Source: Terriglobia bacterium (lineage in GTDB: Bacteria > Acidobacteriota > Terriglobia > JAIQFV01). Taken from it: a stretch of DNA of 64,000 nt. Under the pieces are notes generated by a model. It saw only the letters and a list, made by a program, of their open reading frames with translations, made no database searches and was not told the DNA's origin. Position 1 is the stretch's first letter. Each line of letters opens with the position of its first letter. The stretch spans positions 1 to 64,000 of the forward strand of contig JAIQFY010000020.1 of the NCBI GenBank assembly GCA_020072965.1. Reading direction: 5' to 3'. The translations under genes were made by a program, and so were the position numbers. Below, piece by piece: positions 62,165-64,000 of the stretch.

Positions 62165-62674
62165 TCAGACTTTCAAAACCTGCGTCTGCTGGACGATCTC
62201 CAGAGTGTCCACGAGCAGATCGCCATCGGGGGTCAACCGGACGGCGAAATGGGTCAGGGGGCGAGGAGCGGGACCCGCCTCTACCGAGCCTTCGCGTTTG
62301 AATTTGCTCCCGTGACAGGGGCAAGCGATCATATTGAGTTCCGGTTTCCACTGCGTGATACAGCCGAGGTGCGTGCAAATGGCTGACTCAGCGTAAAAAC
62401 CTTCCGGCGTTCTGACGATATACACCTGTTGATCCGGCAGATAGGTGACTGAATTCACCGGGTAGTCATCCGGCGGGCCGATTCGAAAACTCGTGGGAGG
62501 CTCAAACAGAACATTGGGGGAAAGGTACCGTGTGGTCACCACGATCGAGCCAATCCCTGCGACCCCCAGTGCCATCGCCGTAATTTCACTGAGAAAGTTA
62601 CGCCGGGAGGAACCCGATGCTTCCTCCGCCGGGTTCGGGACCTGCGCTCCGGTTGAATCCTTGGGATTGGTCAC
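62165..62674 (-). CDS. Rieske [2Fe-2S] protein (second bc complex)
   Basis: A 169-residue protein. [19 protein letters not shown] is a twin-arginine-type anchor. Cluster motifs [10 protein letters not shown] and CPCHGSKF are complete. [20 protein letters not shown] follows. It overlaps the upstream oxidoreductase gene by 4 bp, linking that enzyme to the bc complex. It is more canonical than the 24.6-kb Rieske protein, which has a long Ala/Pro N-terminus instead of a Tat signal. Confidence 0.93.
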   Translation of the reverse strand: MTNPKDSTGAQVPNPAEEASGSSRRNFLSEITAMALGVAGIGSIVVTTRYLSPNVLFEPPTSFRIGPPDDYPVNSVTYLPDQQVYIVRTPEGFYAESAICTHLGCITQWKPELNMIACPCHGSKFKREGSVEAGPAPRPLTHFAVRLTPDGDLLVDTLEIVQQTQVLKV

Positions 62675-63348
62675 GGCTGGGACACCTCAAGTTCGATGAC
62701 ATCAGGATCGTGTTCGAAAACTTCGAAGGCTTCCATGGTGATCGTCTGGACAGGACACCGTTCCGCACACAAGCCGCACCGAATACAAATGGTTTCATCT
62801 TTCACCATCATGGAGCCTTCGGAAGCCGGGAGATCCGCGGCATCCAAATGCTGCAAGGTTCCTTCAAGCGAGGGGGCTTCGGCGACGAGGCGTGCCTGGG
62901 TCTCGCCTGAAACTTCCAGTTGGCTCAGCGGAACAAGCGTCAGGCAGTTCTCAGGGCATACATCCACGCAGCCGCCGCATAAAATACACTCGGTGCCTTT
63001 GTCTTCATTCCCCTCAAAGATAGTGTTGATCCAGCACTGGAGGCATCGCGACGCCTCCTGCTTCGCTTGCTCTTCGGTATAACCGCTCTCAACCTCCGTA
63101 ATGCCCGTTCTCCGATCGAGGGGGATCGTGGGAACGGGAAGACGGGAATACTCATCGTAGTTGTCGACCATCTGGTGATGGTCGAGCACGGTGATCTGCA
63201 CATACTTGGGTTTGGGTATCCACTGACCACCCTGCAGGTACCGGTCGATCTGTTCTGCGGCTTTTTTCCCGTCCGCGACGGCGCTGATAATCAAACGAGG
63301 GCCGAAGGCGATGTCTCCTGCGGTGAAGATCCCCGGGGCAGTGGTCAT
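62671..63348 (-). CDS. GltD-like oxidoreductase, C-terminal part with ferredoxin domain
   Basis: The C-terminal part of an FAD/NAD(P)-dependent oxidoreductase. TTAPGIFTAGDIAFGPRLII is the second FAD-binding motif, here at the start of the fragment. A Cys pair (RCLQCW), then CILCGGCVDVCPENCL and CIRCGLCAERCPVQTI form a two-[4Fe-4S] ferredoxin domain. In the next frame, DFDPETL directly precedes the ATG and continues the 63348-64000 fragment. The two pieces are therefore one gene split by a frameshift. If not an error, TGATG coupling could make two chains, but the break is inside a folded domain. Confidence 0.85.
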   Translation of the reverse strand: MTTAPGIFTAGDIAFGPRLIISAVADGKKAAEQIDRYLQGGQWIPKPKYVQITVLDHHQMVDNYDEYSRLPVPTIPLDRRTGITEVESGYTEEQAKQEASRCLQCWINTIFEGNEDKGTECILCGGCVDVCPENCLTLVPLSQLEVSGETQARLVAEAPSLEGTLQHLDAADLPASEGSMMVKDETICIRCGLCAERCPVQTITMEAFEVFEHDPDVIELEVSQP

Positions 63349-64000
63349 CAGCGTTTCGGGATCGAAATCCCGTCCTCGGAGCGAAGAAACGAAAGGTCAG
63401 AAGCCTGTCCAATAGCGAGGATGACGGTGTCACAGGTTATGATGCTTTCCGTCCCCTCCTCGAACGTCGGATTAAAACGATGCTGGGAGTCGAAAACCGA
63501 AGTGCAGTGGACCGTCTCCAGCCCGGTCACCTTGCCGTTCTGGCCCGTAAATCGCTTGGGCCCCCGCGAAGGATGAATGGTCAGCCCCTCGCGCTGCGCC
63601 TCTTCGATCTCCTCCTCGAAGGCCGGCATCTCCTTTCGGGATTCAAGGCACACCATGTGGACCTCAAGGGCACCCAGGCGCAACGCCGTCCGCGTGACGT
63701 CAGTCAACTCTTTCATGGCCACCTGCAGTTCGCTGTCGCTCAAGCTATCCGGCAAGAGAGATGATGTGAGCGTCTCCAGGGTCTGTTGCTGCTGCTGGCG
63801 CAGGGCAGAGCGGGCGACATCGATGGCGACGTTGCCGCCCCCGATTACCGCCACCCGTTTACCGATAGAAAACCGGTACCCGAGATTGACATTCAACAAG
63901 AAATCGACGCCCTTGATAACGCCGTCCAGGTCGTGACCCGGGATCGGCAAGTCCCGGCTGCGGTGCAGCCCGATGGCAAGAAGGATGGCTTTGAATCCTT
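63348..64000 (-). CDS. GltD-like NAD(P)/FAD oxidoreductase, N-terminal part missing, frameshifted end
   Basis: It enters from the right edge in an open frame (GFKAILLAIGLHRSRDLPIPG) and continues VDFLLNVNLGY, then VAVIGGGNVAIDVARSALR (the NAD(P)H-binding fold, G-x-G-x-x-A) and CDTVILAIGQASDLSFL. This is the small-subunit type of glutamate synthase and related electron-transfer flavoproteins. It stops early at 63348-63350 after SIPKR. The homologous sequence carries on in the -1 frame. As the first gene of the bc operon visible here, it may feed electrons from NAD(P)H or ferredoxin to quinone. That is inference. Confidence 0.85.
   Translation of the reverse strand, partial: GFKAILLAIGLHRSRDLPIPGHDLDGVIKGVDFLLNVNLGYRFSIGKRVAVIGGGNVAIDVARSALRQQQQQTLETLTSSLLPDSLSDSELQVAMKELTDVTRTALRLGALEVHMVCLESRKEMPAFEEEIEEAQREGLTIHPSRGPKRFTGQNGKVTGLETVHCTSVFDSQHRFNPTFEEGTESIITCDTVILAIGQASDLSFLRSEDGISIPKR

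Noticed and set aside
63348-63375. Programmed -1 frameshift site in the oxidoreductase gene
   Set aside because: The local sequence cgggatttcgat does not give an X-XXY-YYZ slippery heptamer in the right frame and I see no strong downstream stem. Mutation or sequence error is simpler.

Overview
The window looks like a chromosomal segment of a moderately GC-rich, Gram-negative, aerobically respiring bacterium, most likely a member of the Acidobacteriota. This rests on inference: an Oar-like TonB-dependent receptor with an N-terminal carboxypeptidase-regulatory-like domain, a DUF6599-like protein, two respiratory bc complexes with very large multiheme cytochromes c, and many dispersed palindromic repeats. 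No rRNA, phage or CRISPR locus was seen. There is one tRNA gene, tRNA-Arg(CCT).

Layout. 0-8.5 kb is a loose accessory region: the first codons of a transposase, an acyl carrier protein fused to an LnmK-like acyltransferase/decarboxylase, the tRNA, a YkgJ-type Fe-S protein, a 1-kb field of palindromes, a GT39-type glycosyltransferase and two small unknowns. 8.5-22.8 kb is an alpha-glucan utilisation locus. A sodium:solute symporter and a TonB-dependent receptor are on the minus strand. MalQ, an SLC45/GPH-like sugar transporter, a SusA-like GH13 enzyme and a GH31 alpha-glucosidase are on the plus strand. 23.4-24.0 kb is a higBA toxin-antitoxin pair.

24.2-38.5 kb is a long respiratory locus. 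It encodes Rieske protein, b6-type cytochrome b, subunit IV and an octaheme cytochrome c, then a putative blue-copper lipoprotein. These are followed by CtaA and CtaB for haem A synthesis and an aa3-type oxidase (subunits II, I, two different subunits III, IV) with a small CxxC protein. Electrons probably pass from quinol through the b6-type complex and octaheme protein, possibly via the copper protein, to the oxidase. 38.6-45.5 kb holds an ABC ATPase that appears to have lost its permease gene. After it come DUF6599-like, DUF362, NapH-like, NapG-like and Fe-S aldo/keto reductase genes, apparently an extracytoplasmic Fe-S redox module.

45.5-56.5 kb carries a GNAT acetyltransferase and a three-domain LplT-PlsC-acyl-ACP synthetase fusion for phospholipid repair. 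It also has a CDP-alcohol phosphatidyltransferase with GtrA, a PDZ/GAF/SpoIIE-type membrane phosphatase and an alpha/beta hydrolase. 64.0-56.7 kb (minus strand) is a second b6-type bc operon: a GltD-like FAD/Fe-S oxidoreductase (entering from the right edge and frameshifted), Rieske, cytochrome b, subunit IV, a second octaheme cytochrome c, a monohaem cytochrome c and an unknown secreted protein. The two octaheme proteins share one plan, four clustered hemes followed by four single-heme modules, so the two loci appear to be diverged versions of one respiratory complex with different partners.
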